Part shown: positions 1 to 7,475 of the stretch, in pieces
Layout of the letters: every line of letters begins with the position of its first letter
Position numbering within the stretch: the stretch's first letter is position 1
Assembly: GCF_015040615.1 (NCBI RefSeq)
Contig: NZ_CP060402.1
Location: 3,286,001 to 3,350,000, forward strand
Direction of reading: 5' to 3'
Length of the DNA: 64,000 nt
Origin: Microbacterium sp. YJN-G
GTDB taxonomy: Bacteria > Actinomycetota > Actinomycetes > Actinomycetales > Microbacteriaceae
Notes under the pieces: model-generated
The model's database searches: none
Told to the model about the DNA's origin: nothing
The model's input: only the letters and a program-made list of their open reading frames with translations
Program-made: the position numbers and the translations under genes

Positions 1-545
1 GCGTCGCCGTGCTGGGAACGTCCAGCACTGACGGCGACAGCACGGCACCTGCGACGTCCGAAGACGGCACCACCGACGCCAGCACCACCGGCAGCGATGG
101 AACCGCCTCCGGCACGCAGGCGGTCGCGGATGCCGACGCACCGGTCACCGTGACCGACAACAGCGTCGCCGTGCTGGGCACGTCCAGCACCGACGGCGAC
201 AGCACGGCATCTGCGACGTCCGAAGACGGAACCAACGACGCCACCACTGACGGCGCTGACGGCATCGCCTCCGGCACCCAGGTGCTCGCACCGACCGACG
301 CACCGATCACCGTGACCGACAACAGCGTCGCCGTGCTGGGCACGTCCAGCACGGGCGGCGACAGCACCGCCACCGCGGCATCCGAAGACGGAACCGATTA
401 CGCCAGCACCAGCGGCACCGACGGTATCGCCTCGGGCACCCAGGTGCTCGCACCGGCCGACGCACCCGTCACCGTGACCGACAACAGCGTCGCCGTGCTG
501 GGCACGTCCAGCACGGACGGCGACACGACCGCCCCGGCGGAGCCG
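1..545 (+). repeat. Tandem 162-bp coding repeat
   Basis: The motif GTGCTGGG(A/C)ACGTCCAGCA begins at 9, 171, 333 and 495, an exact 162-bp (54-codon) period. Copies differ by substitutions without indels, and the fourth copy degenerates after about base 540. The array must continue to the left of the window because the frame is already inside a unit at base 1. It is part of the surface protein gene and likely to vary in copy number. Confidence 0.85.
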
Positions 546-1121
546 ACCGACGTATCCACGGACGGGCTCACCGACGGGCTCACCGAGGGTCTCACGGACG
601 GCGAGGGAGCCCTCTTCGGCTTCCCGCTGCTCGCCCGGGCCGCGGTGGACGTGACCGGTGACTCGGACGGCATCTCGGGTGCACTCACGTTCTCGGGCGA
701 CTCCTTCGCGATCGACGCGGAGGGGACGACGGAGACAGCAGATGGTGAGTCCACGACCGGCGACGGCATGCTGTTCCGCACCGCGCGGCTGATGTTCGCC
801 GCGGCGTCGGAGCCGGCCGAGGTCGGAAGCGATGTTGTCGTCGACGGCAGCGTCAGCGGCGACCCGGCTCCGCAGCCGCGGACCGAGCCGGCGGCGGGTG
901 TCGATGAGATCCCTGCCACCGACGTGGTGACCTCGCCGAGCGTGATTGCCTCGGCATCCGCTGTCCTGGACACGCGCACGACTGGCTCGAACGCCACGGG
1001 CTCATCCGCCCTGGCGGCGAGCGTCCTGGCGGCGACCGGCGGTGATTCGGTGGCGGCGCTGGGCCTGCTCGCGGGCCTGATGCTGCTGAGCGGCGGCGCT
1101 CTGGTCGCCCGCATCGTCTGA
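1..1121 (+). CDS. LAXTG-anchored repetitive surface protein (5' truncated)
   Basis: The reading frame is open from the window edge (codons start at base 3), so the N-terminus is missing. The first ~180 visible residues are a tandem 54-residue repeat rich in Thr, Ser, Asp, Gly and Ala, each unit containing TDNSVAVLGTSST. A second low-complexity part follows. The C-terminus has LAATG (bases 1026-1040), a hydrophobic stretch and a short ARIV tail. This is the layout of a sortase substrate; LAXTG is the pentapeptide recognised by class E sortases of actinobacteria. The charged tail is weak, with a single Arg. The protein is probably displayed on the cell wall, with the repeats as a stalk or adhesive region. 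Ligand and exact role are unknown. It converges with rplI across a hairpin. Confidence 0.75.
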   Translation, partial: VAVLGTSSTDGDSTAPATSEDGTTDASTTGSDGTASGTQAVADADAPVTVTDNSVAVLGTSSTDGDSTASATSEDGTNDATTDGADGIASGTQVLAPTDAPITVTDNSVAVLGTSSTGGDSTATAASEDGTDYASTSGTDGIASGTQVLAPADAPVTVTDNSVAVLGTSSTDGDTTAPAEPTDVSTDGLTDGLTEGLTDGEGALFGFPLLARAAVDVTGDSDGISGALTFSGDSFAIDAEGTTETADGESTTGDGMLFRTARLMFAAASEPAEVGSDVVVDGSVSGDPAPQPRTEPAAGVDEIPATDVVTSPSVIASASAVLDTRTTGSNATGSSALAASVLAATGGDSVAALGLLAGLMLLSGGALVARIV

Positions 1122-1211
1122 TGCAGACGAGAGCGGCGGGTGCGGCTCAGTGCCGCATCCGCCGCCTCGGCGCGCTCGGGCGCGGCATCCGGACTCGCCG
1201 CAGACGCGAGA

Positions 1212-1241
1212 ACGCCCCGGGATCCGCAGATCCCGGGGCGT
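1212..1241. terminator. Hairpin between convergent genes
   Basis: ACGCCCCGGGATC (1212-1224) and GATCCCGGGGCGT (1229-1241) form a perfect 13-bp stem around CGCA. It sits between the end of the surface protein gene and the end of rplI, so it can serve both strands. There is no clear T-tract. Confidence 0.7.
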
Positions 1242-1288
1242 CCTTCGACAGGCTCAGGAACCCATACAGGTTCAGAAGCCCATCGGAA

Positions 1289-1741
1289 TCACTTGGCGGC
1301 GACCACCTGGAGGGTGATCACGGCGGTGACGTCGTCGTGCAGACGGACGGTCGCCTCGTGCTCGCCGACCGACTTGATCGGGGCGGCGAAGTGCACCTTG
1401 CGCTTGTCGATGGAGCCCAGCTCGGCGGCGGCGACAGCGTCGGCCACGTCGGCCGTCTTCACCGAGCCGAACAGGCGACCCTCGGCACCGGCCTTGACGG
1501 CCAGGCGCACCTTGGTGCCCTCGAGCTTCGCCTTGAGGGCGTTCGCCTCGTCGAGGTCGTGGATCGCACGCGCCTTGCGGGCGGCCTGGATCGACTCGAC
1601 CTGCTTGGCGCCACCACGGGTCCACGCGACAGCGAAGCCCTGGGGGATGAGGTAGTTGCGGGCGTACCCGTTCTTGACCTCGATGACGTCACCGGCGCTT
1701 CCGAGCCCGGCGACCTCGTTCGTGAGAATCAGCTTTGCCAT
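1289..1741 (-). CDS. rplI: Large ribosomal subunit protein bL9
   Basis: This 150-residue protein matches bL9 in full: N-terminal RNA-binding domain ([14 protein letters not shown], then [19 protein letters not shown] at about residues 17-35), a connecting helix, and a C-terminal domain. bL9 binds 23S rRNA near the L1 stalk and supports reading-frame maintenance. It is the last gene of the rpsF-ssb-rpsR-rplI operon, 11 bp after rpsR. In many actinobacteria dnaB follows; here the next gene is an unrelated surface protein on the other strand. Confidence 0.97.
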   Translation of the reverse strand: MAKLILTNEVAGLGSAGDVIEVKNGYARNYLIPQGFAVAWTRGGAKQVESIQAARKARAIHDLDEANALKAKLEGTKVRLAVKAGAEGRLFGSVKTADVADAVAAAELGSIDKRKVHFAAPIKSVGEHEATVRLHDDVTAVITLQVVAAK

Positions 1742-1752
1742 GTCGGTACCCC

Positions 1753-2007
1753 TCAGCGGCCAGCGCCGGCGTAGGGCAGGAGAGCCATCTCGCGAGCGTT
1801 CTTGATCGCCTTGGCGATCAGACGCTGCTCCTGCACGGAGACACCGGTGATACGACGGGCGCGGATCTTGCCGCGCTCCGAGATGAACTTGCGAAGCGTT
1901 GCGACGTCCTTGTAGTCAATGACGCCCACGCGGATCGACTTCGCGGGAGCGGTGGGCTTGCCACCCTTCCGCGGCTTGCGGCGGTCGCCGCTCGACTTTC
2001 CAGCCAT
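1753..2007 (-). CDS. rpsR: Small ribosomal subunit protein bS18
   Basis: This is an 84-residue basic protein with the bS18 core: [19 protein letters not shown] at about 30-48, then [23 protein letters not shown]. bS18 binds next to bS6 on the platform of the 30S subunit, which fits its position in the rpsF operon. No Cys4 zinc motif is visible. It is separated from ssb by about 100 bp containing two copies of a dispersed repeat, and lies 11 bp before rplI. Confidence 0.97.
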   Translation of the reverse strand: MAGKSSGDRRKPRKGGKPTAPAKSIRVGVIDYKDVATLRKFISERGKIRARRITGVSVQEQRLIAKAIKNAREMALLPYAGAGR

Positions 2008-2040
2008 GAGTTTTCCTTAAGAAGAATTTCGGATTCCTGG

Positions 2041-2102
2041 CCCTTCGACAGGCTCAGGGACCCAGGTCGGGTGCCCGGCCTTCGGCAGGCTCAGGGATCC
2101 AG
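2041..2102. repeat. Dispersed CCTTCGACAGGCTCAGGG repeat, two copies
   Basis: Two copies lie in the ssb-rpsR gap: CCCTTCGACAGGCTCAGGG followed by ACCCAGG at 2041-2066, and a diverged one (CCTTCGGCAGGCTCAGGG) at 2079-2096. A shorter related copy lies at 1242-1264 downstream of rplI. The same sequence recurs at 27515-27612 and, inverted, at 34281-34358 and 51735-51760. The two copies here would be transcribed inside the ribosomal operon. Confidence 0.8.
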
Positions 2103-2106
2103 AGAT

Positions 2107-2619
2107 TTAGAACGGGGTGTCGTCGCCGAAGCTACCCGGGGTGCTCCACGCGTCAGCGCTCGACGAGCCGGGGGTCGACCACGGCTCCTCCGAGACCTGC
2201 TGCTGCTGCGGGCGGCCACCGCCCTGGAAGCTTCCGCCACCGCCACCGCCGCCGGATGCGGCCCGCGTGACCTGTGCCGTCGCGTAGCGCAGCGACGGAC
2301 CGATCTCGTCAACCTCCAGCTCGATCGCCGTGCGGTTGTTGCCGTCGCGGTCCTGGTAGGAGCGCTGACGCAGACGGCCCTGCGCGATGACGCGCATGCC
2401 CTTGGTCAGCGAGCCTGCCACGTGCTCGGCGAACTCCCGCCACACCGACGCACGGAGGAACAGCGCTTCGCCGTCCTTCCACTCGTTGGCCTGACGGTCG
2501 AACGTGCGCGGAGTCGAGGCGATGGTGAAGTTCGCCACCGGCAGACCGTTCTGCGTGTAACGCAGCTCGGGGTCTGCGGTGAGGTTGCCCACCACGGTGA
2601 TGACGGTTTCGCCGGCCAT
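2107..2619 (-). CDS. ssb: Single-stranded DNA-binding protein
   Basis: This 170-residue protein has an N-terminal OB fold (residues 1 to about 110, beginning [20 protein letters not shown], with an [22 protein letters not shown] segment), a Gly/Gln-rich linker and an acidic tip DDTPF, the variant of the DDDIPF peptide that recruits replication and repair partners. SSB coats single-stranded DNA in replication, recombination and repair. Placement between rpsF and rpsR is the common bacterial arrangement and marks this as the housekeeping copy. It begins 6 bp after rpsF. Confidence 0.97.
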   Translation of the reverse strand: MAGETVITVVGNLTADPELRYTQNGLPVANFTIASTPRTFDRQANEWKDGEALFLRASVWREFAEHVAGSLTKGMRVIAQGRLRQRSYQDRDGNNRTAIELEVDEIGPSLRYATAQVTRAASGGGGGGGSFQGGGRPQQQQVSEEPWSTPGSSSADAWSTPGSFGDDTPF

Positions 2620-2624
2620 GATGC

Positions 2625-2990
2625 TTACGCCTTCGCGACCTTGGGCTTGCGAGCGGCCTTGTCAGCGGCGCGCTTCGCCTCGGCGGCGACCATGGCCTGA
2701 GCCTCTTCGGCGCGCAGAACCTTGGTGCGGAAGACGAGCTCGCTCAGCTTCAGCTGACGGTCGAGCTCCTGAGTGGCCTCGCTCGTCGCGGTGAAGTTGA
2801 CGACGGCGTAGATGCCCTCGTTCTTCTTGTTGATCTCATAGGCGAAACGGCGCTTGCCCCAGATGTCGACCTTGTCGATCGAGCCACCATCGTTAGTGAT
2901 GACCTTCAGGAACTTGTCGAGGTTGGGGGCAACCTGGCGCTCGTCCAGCTCGGGGGTCAGAATGACCATGAGCTCGTACTGGTGCGTCAC
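2625..2990 (-). CDS. rpsF: Small ribosomal subunit protein bS6
   Basis: This 121-residue protein has the bS6 fold: [15 protein letters not shown] at the start, [22 protein letters not shown] in the middle and an Ala/Lys-rich tail. It pairs with bS18 on the 30S platform. The start is GTG with a strong AAGGAGG about 10 bp upstream. It is the first gene of the operon with ssb, rpsR and rplI. The 130-bp leader holds GC-rich inverted repeats around 3030-3050 and may carry autogenous control, but no specific S6:S18-binding motif was confirmed. Confidence 0.97.
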   Translation of the reverse strand: MTHQYELMVILTPELDERQVAPNLDKFLKVITNDGGSIDKVDIWGKRRFAYEINKKNEGIYAVVNFTATSEATQELDRQLKLSELVFRTKVLRAEEAQAMVAAEAKRAADKAARKPKVAKA

Positions 2991-3122
2991 TTACCCACCT
3001 CCTTCGGACTAGAACGGCTCCCGGGACTTTCCCGGAAGCAGGAGGGTGTGTTGCATGTCATCCGCTCTTTCGGCATGAAACCACCGCATTCAGGCATGCG
3101 GAGAGCAGACAACCACAGAAGT

Positions 3123-4454
3123 CTACCGGATCGGAGCGGATGCCGCAGGCCGGCGCCGCACAGGCTCCGCGAGCGGGCTCGGCGCCAGCGTGAAGTCCTC
3201 CGTGGCATCGGCATCCGCTGTGCCCGTGCCGCGGCGGCGGCGCACCGCGGCGAGCGCCGAGATCACCGGGGTGACCAGCAGCCCAGCGAGCCGCCCGGTG
3301 AGGCTGCGGTCCTCGGCGCCCAGCACGTTGCGGCGGTGCCAGGCGGCGTGCAGCGCACCGCCGCGCGGCCGCGGCACGGTGCGCGCGGGCAGCATCCCGC
3401 TCCGTCGCTGCGCGACGAGCCGCTGCACCTGCTCCCACCAGCGCGAGTCGCGCGGGTCGTGGAAGTAGTTGGTCGTCGCCCAGCGGGGGTCGGGATGCCG
3501 GAAGCGGCGGGCGACGACGTCCTCCGCCCCTCCCAGCAGGCCGCTGCCCTCGAACACCCGGTTCAGCAGCTCGGAGCGCACCCCGAACGTGTCGAGCGCG
3601 ATCACCGGCACACCGGCAGCCATCGCCTCGATCGCGGCCGTCGAGCTCACCGTCACCAGTCCCTCGGCGGTCTCGAGCGCCTCGGACATCGGGGCGAACG
3701 AGAAGACGAGGTTGTCGGGGGCGTGATCGAGCAGCTCGGTGTAGCCGTCGCGCTCCTGGTGCGCCTCGACCTCGCCGGGCCTCGAGCGCAGCTTGACGAC
3801 CACGCGGCGGGACGGGTCGGCGACGGCCGCCAGGCGCAGGATCTCGGCGATGCGGCGCCGGTCGTCGCGGTCGGCCGGCACGAGCGCCTGCGCGGCGAAG
3901 ACCAGATCCGTGTCGCCGGGGCGGGCGGCCGCACGATGCGCGAACGGTAGGGTCGCCAGCGCGATCGGCACGGTGGCGCCGATCGCCCGGCCGAGCTGCG
4001 CGTACGCGGCGACCTCGCGGCGGGAGTGCACGACCATCAGGTCGCAGTGCCGGCGGTAGTCGAGCGCACCCCGCAGCGCGGGGATCGACATGCCGGGCAG
4101 CCCGCTGACCACGACAGGACGCCGGGTGAGCCGGTCGATCTCCCGGCTCATCAGCCGCACGAACGGCGCACGTCCGGCGAGCACGACGACATCCGGCAGG
4201 TCGCGGGCCAGCCAGTCCGCGACGTCGGCGAAGGCGATGCGCGTGACGGTCTTCGGATGCTCGGCGAACCGGGTGCCGGCGATCGCGGCATCCTTCTGGG
4301 CGTCGCTGACCGTCAGCGGTGTGCGCACCAGCAGCAGATGCTGGCTGATGTCGTCGACGCGGTCGACGAGGTGGGCGGCCCACTTCACGAACGAGTCGGC
4401 GTCGCCGATCGCGACCACCCGCAGCCGGGGCTCCCGGCTGCCCGGGTAGGTCAT
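3123..4454 (-). CDS. Putative glycosyltransferase, DUF6716 type
   Basis: This 443-residue protein resembles the actinobacterial DUF6716 family, which travels with NeuB and sialyltransferase-like genes. The N-terminal half has a Rossmann-like start (RLRVVAIGDADSFVKWAAHLV). The C-terminal half has a glycosyltransferase-like segment, TVSSTAAIEAMAAGVPVIALD at about 280-300, resembling the donor-binding end of GT-B enzymes. Its start overlaps the neuB stop as ATGA, so the two are translationally coupled. It likely transfers or handles the nonulosonic acid made by NeuB/NeuA. The family call is from recognition and no activity can be shown. Confidence 0.65.
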   Translation of the reverse strand: MTYPGSREPRLRVVAIGDADSFVKWAAHLVDRVDDISQHLLLVRTPLTVSDAQKDAAIAGTRFAEHPKTVTRIAFADVADWLARDLPDVVVLAGRAPFVRLMSREIDRLTRRPVVVSGLPGMSIPALRGALDYRRHCDLMVVHSRREVAAYAQLGRAIGATVPIALATLPFAHRAAARPGDTDLVFAAQALVPADRDDRRRIAEILRLAAVADPSRRVVVKLRSRPGEVEAHQERDGYTELLDHAPDNLVFSFAPMSEALETAEGLVTVSSTAAIEAMAAGVPVIALDTFGVRSELLNRVFEGSGLLGGAEDVVARRFRHPDPRWATTNYFHDPRDSRWWEQVQRLVAQRRSGMLPARTVPRPRGGALHAAWHRRNVLGAEDRSLTGRLAGLLVTPVISALAAVRRRRGTGTADADATEDFTLAPSPLAEPVRRRPAASAPIR

Positions 4455-5323
4455 GCCCCCACGCGGCGGAGCTTGGCCATGGGCGCGAGCTCGCCGGGGT
4501 AGACCCGCTTGACGCCGTCGCCGAGCGCTTCCTCGATGACCCGGATGTCACGCACGAGCCGCTCGGGGCCCCCCGGCTCGAGCGACGCGGCGTGGTCCGA
4601 CCCCCACATGGCGCGGTCGAGGGTGATGTGCCGCTCGACGGCGACAGCACCCAGCGCCACCGCGGCGAGGGAGATCTGCAGGCCCCGCTCGTGACCGGAG
4701 TAGCCCACCGGAACCCCGGCGTAGCGGTCACGCAGGGTGGAGATCATCTTGAGGTTCGCCTCACCGGCCTCCATCGGATAGGTGGAGGTGGCGTGCATGA
4801 GGATCGTGCGGTCGGTGCCGAGCGTGTCGAGCGCCCGGTCGATCTGCTCCATGGTCGACATGCCGGTGGAGAGGATGACCGGCTTGCCCGTCTCGCGCAG
4901 CGCCTGCAGCAGCTCGGTGTCGGTCAGGCTGGCCGAGGCGACCTTGTGCGCGACGACGTTCAGGTCCTCGAGGAAGGCGACGCTCGGCACATCCCAGGGC
5001 GAGGCGAACCAGTGCAGCCCCGACATGGTCACGTAGTCGCCGATCTCGACGTACTGGTCGCGGTCGAACTCGACCCGGCGACGGTAGTCGAGGTAGCTCA
5101 TGGTGCCCCACGGCGTCTCGCGCGGCACGTCGCGCATGTGCTCGGGGGTGGCGATCTCGGGGGTGCGCTTCTGGAACTTCACGGCATCCGCCCCCGCCTC
5201 CCTGGCCACGTCGATGAGGCGCTTGGCGATCTCGACGTCGCCGTTGTGGTTGAGGCCGATCTCGGCGATGACATAGGTGGGACGGCCCCCGCCGATCACC
5301 CGTTCTGCGATGCTGACGGTCAT
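4451..5323 (-). CDS. neuB: N-acetylneuraminate synthase family protein without SAF domain
   Basis: This is a NeuB-type TIM barrel that condenses phosphoenolpyruvate with a six-carbon amino sugar to give a nine-carbon nonulosonic acid. Visible marks are YVIAEIGLNHNGD (residues 17-29), ADAVKFQKRTP, the barrel strand VILSTGMSTMEQID, YSGHERG and ERHITLDR with AMWGSDHAASLEP. At 290 residues it ends soon after the barrel, whereas classical NeuB is about 345 residues with a C-terminal SAF domain that helps close the partner active site. The product could be Neu5Ac, Kdn or a related sugar. GGAG lies about 12 bp upstream of the ATG. It is coupled to the DUF6716 gene by ATGA. Confidence 0.85.
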   Translation of the reverse strand: MTVSIAERVIGGGRPTYVIAEIGLNHNGDVEIAKRLIDVAREAGADAVKFQKRTPEIATPEHMRDVPRETPWGTMSYLDYRRRVEFDRDQYVEIGDYVTMSGLHWFASPWDVPSVAFLEDLNVVAHKVASASLTDTELLQALRETGKPVILSTGMSTMEQIDRALDTLGTDRTILMHATSTYPMEAGEANLKMISTLRDRYAGVPVGYSGHERGLQISLAAVALGAVAVERHITLDRAMWGSDHAASLEPGGPERLVRDIRVIEEALGDGVKRVYPGELAPMAKLRRVGA

Positions 5324-5476
5324 GAGACGCTCCGTTCTCCAGCGCTGGTGCTCCGGTCTGTCTTCCCGGTTTACGCGCGCGAGGTGAACCCCCGGGGTCG
5401 CGCGGGTGGCCGTCGGCGGAAGCCCTCAAGGCCGGCTGCGGTCGCGCGGCAGGACGGATGCCGTTCCCGGCGCGCT

Positions 5477-5495
5477 CCCCGCCCACAGGGCGGGG
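5477..5495. terminator. Hairpin after vapC
   Basis: CCCCGCCC (5477-5484) and GGGCGGGG (5488-5495) form a perfect stem just beyond the vapC stop, before neuB. There is no T-tract. It would separate vapBC transcription from neuB. Confidence 0.5.
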
Positions 5496-5502
5496 CGCAC
5501 GG

Positions 5503-5943
5503 TCAGTCGACGGACCCCCGCGGGACGATCCACAGGTGCTGGAACTCGGGTGCGATCTGGGCGACATGCTCGAAGTCGGCGTCGTAGTGGACGACCGAGA
5601 CCCGCTGTGCGCTGTCTGTGTGGCGGATCGCGGTCGCGGCGATCTGCAGGTCGCTCACGCCGACGGCGCGACCGGTGCCCGCAGCGAACAGACGGGTCTG
5701 CAGGTCGAGGGCGATGCCGGCCACCTCTGCATCCGGCGGCAGGAACACTCTCGCCCGTTCGGTTGCGGCACGGATCATCCCGAGCTCATCGGCGGATCTC
5801 GCCGAATACCCCTCCTCCAGCAGCTGCGGAAGGCACCCGGCGAGCTCTCCCCAGCTGAGAAGCCGGGTCAGTGCCGCCGCCACCTCGCCGGACCGGTGCA
5901 CACGCTGCAGCACCGAGTTGTCGACGAGGAAGAGCTGATTCAC
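5503..5943 (-). CDS. vapC: PIN-domain toxin, VapC-like
   Basis: This 146-residue protein has PIN-domain marks: LVDNSVLQR with the first acidic residue at D8, a central helix region ending EEGYSAR, and GVSDLQIAATAIRH followed by VSVVHYDADFEHVA, which supply the remaining acidic residues. VapC toxins are Mg-dependent RNases that cleave tRNA or rRNA and are blocked by VapB. The start overlaps the vapB stop by 4 bp (ATGA). It lies in the middle of the nonulosonate gene cluster. The target RNA cannot be told from sequence. Confidence 0.88.
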   Translation of the reverse strand: MNQLFLVDNSVLQRVHRSGEVAAALTRLLSWGELAGCLPQLLEEGYSARSADELGMIRAATERARVFLPPDAEVAGIALDLQTRLFAAGTGRAVGVSDLQIAATAIRHTDSAQRVSVVHYDADFEHVAQIAPEFQHLWIVPRGSVD

Positions 5944-6146
5944 CGCTGTGCGCCGTCGATCACCTGCGGGTCGTCGAGGTCCACCACGAGGCCTCCGCGG
6001 ACGAGGTCGATGTACCCCAGCGCTTCAGCCCGTCTCACCACCTGAGCCAGAGCGGAATTGACGGCCGCCTTCTTGGTCGGCGCACCCGTCAGCGCCATCG
6101 CCCGCGCGAGCAGCGCGTCGTCGACGTCGATGAGCGTCTTCGTCAT
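5940..6146 (-). CDS. vapB: Antitoxin, VapB-like
   Basis: This is a 68-residue protein of the ribbon-helix-helix VapB type: TKTLIDVDDALLARAMALTG is the usual start of the short family that pairs with PIN toxins, and the acidic C-terminus (LVVDLDDPQVIDG) would wrap the toxin. GGAGG precedes the ATG. A near-perfect operator lies 10-41 bp upstream, fitting conditional autorepression by VapBC. The module sits between neuA and neuB without visible damage to either gene. Confidence 0.88.
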   Translation of the reverse strand: MTKTLIDVDDALLARAMALTGAPTKKAAVNSALAQVVRRAEALGYIDLVRGGLVVDLDDPQVIDGAQR

Positions 6147-6155
6147 GATGGCCTC

Positions 6156-6187
6156 CGTATATCCGTCTTGCTTCCACAGGATATACG
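6156..6187. promoter_or_regulatory. Putative VapB operator
   Basis: CGTATATCC (6156-6164) and GGATATACG (6179-6187) form a perfect 9-bp inverted repeat with a 14-bp spacer, directly upstream of the vapB ribosome-binding site. AT-rich arms stand out against the GC-rich surroundings. Position and symmetry fit a ribbon-helix-helix autorepressor site. Confidence 0.75.
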
Positions 6188-6197
6188 ACGACGGGTG

Positions 6198-7475
6198 TCA
6201 GCGGGCCAGCATCCGCTCGATGACCTCGCGGACGGCGCCCTCGCCACCGCGCCGTGTCAGGACGACGCGGGCGGCGGCCTTCACGGCCGGGTGGGCGTTC
6301 GCGACGGCGATCGGCCAGCCCACCAGCGCGAGCGCGCCGAGGTCGTTCACGTCGTTGCCGACGTAGGCGATCTCGGCCAGCGGCACGTCGTGCGCGGCCG
6401 CCCACGACGCGAGAGCGGTCGCCTTGTCGTCGATGCCGTGCAGCACCGGCACCCGCAGCTTCTCGGCGCGGCGGGCGACGACCGGGTTCTGCTCGGTGGA
6501 GAGGATGAGCATCGGGATGCTGGCACGGCGCAGCCGCGAGACGCCCATGCCGTCCTCACGGCTGACGCGCACGGATTCGCGTCCCTCGCTGTCGACGCTC
6601 GCGGTGTCGTTGGTGTGCACGCCGTCGAAGTCGGTGACCAGGACGGATGCCGTGATCGGCTCGTCGGCATCCGCGCTCTGCACGGATTCGCAGATCGGCA
6701 CCGTTTCGCAGCGATTCGCGGATGCGGTTGCGAGATCGTGCGGATCTGCGAGGTCGTGCGGATCCGAGTCAGCGGGAACGGCGGATGCCGCGGCGAGCGC
6801 CTCTGCCACGGCCAGCTGCTGCTCGTCGTCGATCTCGATGGCCGAGGCCTCGGGCACCTCGACGATGCCGATGCGGCCGAAGAACCGGTGCCCGGCCGCG
6901 CGGAACCCGTCGGCGGTGAACGCGTAGAAGGCGCCGGTCTCGAGGTGGTGCGGTTCGCGGTCCTGCCGGCGCGGGCGGTGGGTGGCGTCATGGTTGATCG
7001 CCTGCGCTGTGCCCCCGGCATCCCGCCGCCAGAGGAACCCGTAGGTCTCGTACGCCGAGAAGACGCTGTCGAAGCGGCCCGCGGTGATGTGCGCGACGGC
7101 CTCGGCGATGCCGTCGGCGGGGATGAACGGCGACGTCGCCTGCACGAAGACGACCGTGGCGACGCGGATGCCGTCGGCTTCGAGCACGTCGAGGGCATGC
7201 AGCAGTGCGCTCTCGGACGAGACGGTGTCGCCGGAGAGCTCGGCGGGCCGGATGACCACCCGGGCGCCGGCATCCCGGGCGACCGCGGCGATCGCGTCGC
7301 CGTCGGTGCTCACGACCACGAGATCGACGCCCGCGGCGGCGGATGCTGCGCGCACGGCCCGTTCGACCAGCGGCACCCCGCCGACGCGGCGCAGGTTCTT
7401 GCCCGGCACGCCCTTGGATCCGCCCCGTGCGGGGATGATGGCGACGGCGAGCCCGTCCGGCATCCGCTCTGTCAT
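6198..7475 (-). CDS. neuA: Acylneuraminate cytidylyltransferase fused to HAD phosphatase
   Basis: The N-terminal ~220 residues are a CMP-sialate synthetase: AIIPARGGSKGVPGKNL is the CTP-binding loop, followed by RAVRAA and FVQATSPFI. A ~60-residue linker leads to a HAD domain of the KdsC/YrbI type with VTDFDGVHTND (nucleophile Asp), LSTEQNPVV and YVGNDVNDLGAL. The fusion can therefore activate the nonulosonic acid as its CMP form and possibly dephosphorylate the 9-phosphate made by a NeuB-type synthase. The ATG overlaps the polysialyltransferase stop (ATGA at 7472-7475). A GTG at 7496 is an alternative start, less likely given the coupling. Confidence 0.85.
   Translation of the reverse strand: MTERMPDGLAVAIIPARGGSKGVPGKNLRRVGGVPLVERAVRAASAAAGVDLVVVSTDGDAIAAVARDAGARVVIRPAELSGDTVSSESALLHALDVLEADGIRVATVVFVQATSPFIPADGIAEAVAHITAGRFDSVFSAYETYGFLWRRDAGGTAQAINHDATHRPRRQDREPHHLETGAFYAFTADGFRAAGHRFFGRIGIVEVPEASAIEIDDEQQLAVAEALAAASAVPADSDPHDLADPHDLATASANRCETVPICESVQSADADEPITASVLVTDFDGVHTNDTASVDSEGRESVRVSREDGMGVSRLRRASIPMLILSTEQNPVVARRAEKLRVPVLHGIDDKATALASWAAAHDVPLAEIAYVGNDVNDLGALALVGWPIAVANAHPAVKAAARVVLTRRGGEGAVREVIERMLAR

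Noticed and set aside
1-545. CRISPR-like array
   Set aside because: The 162-bp units are coding, in frame and contiguous, with no repeat-spacer structure.
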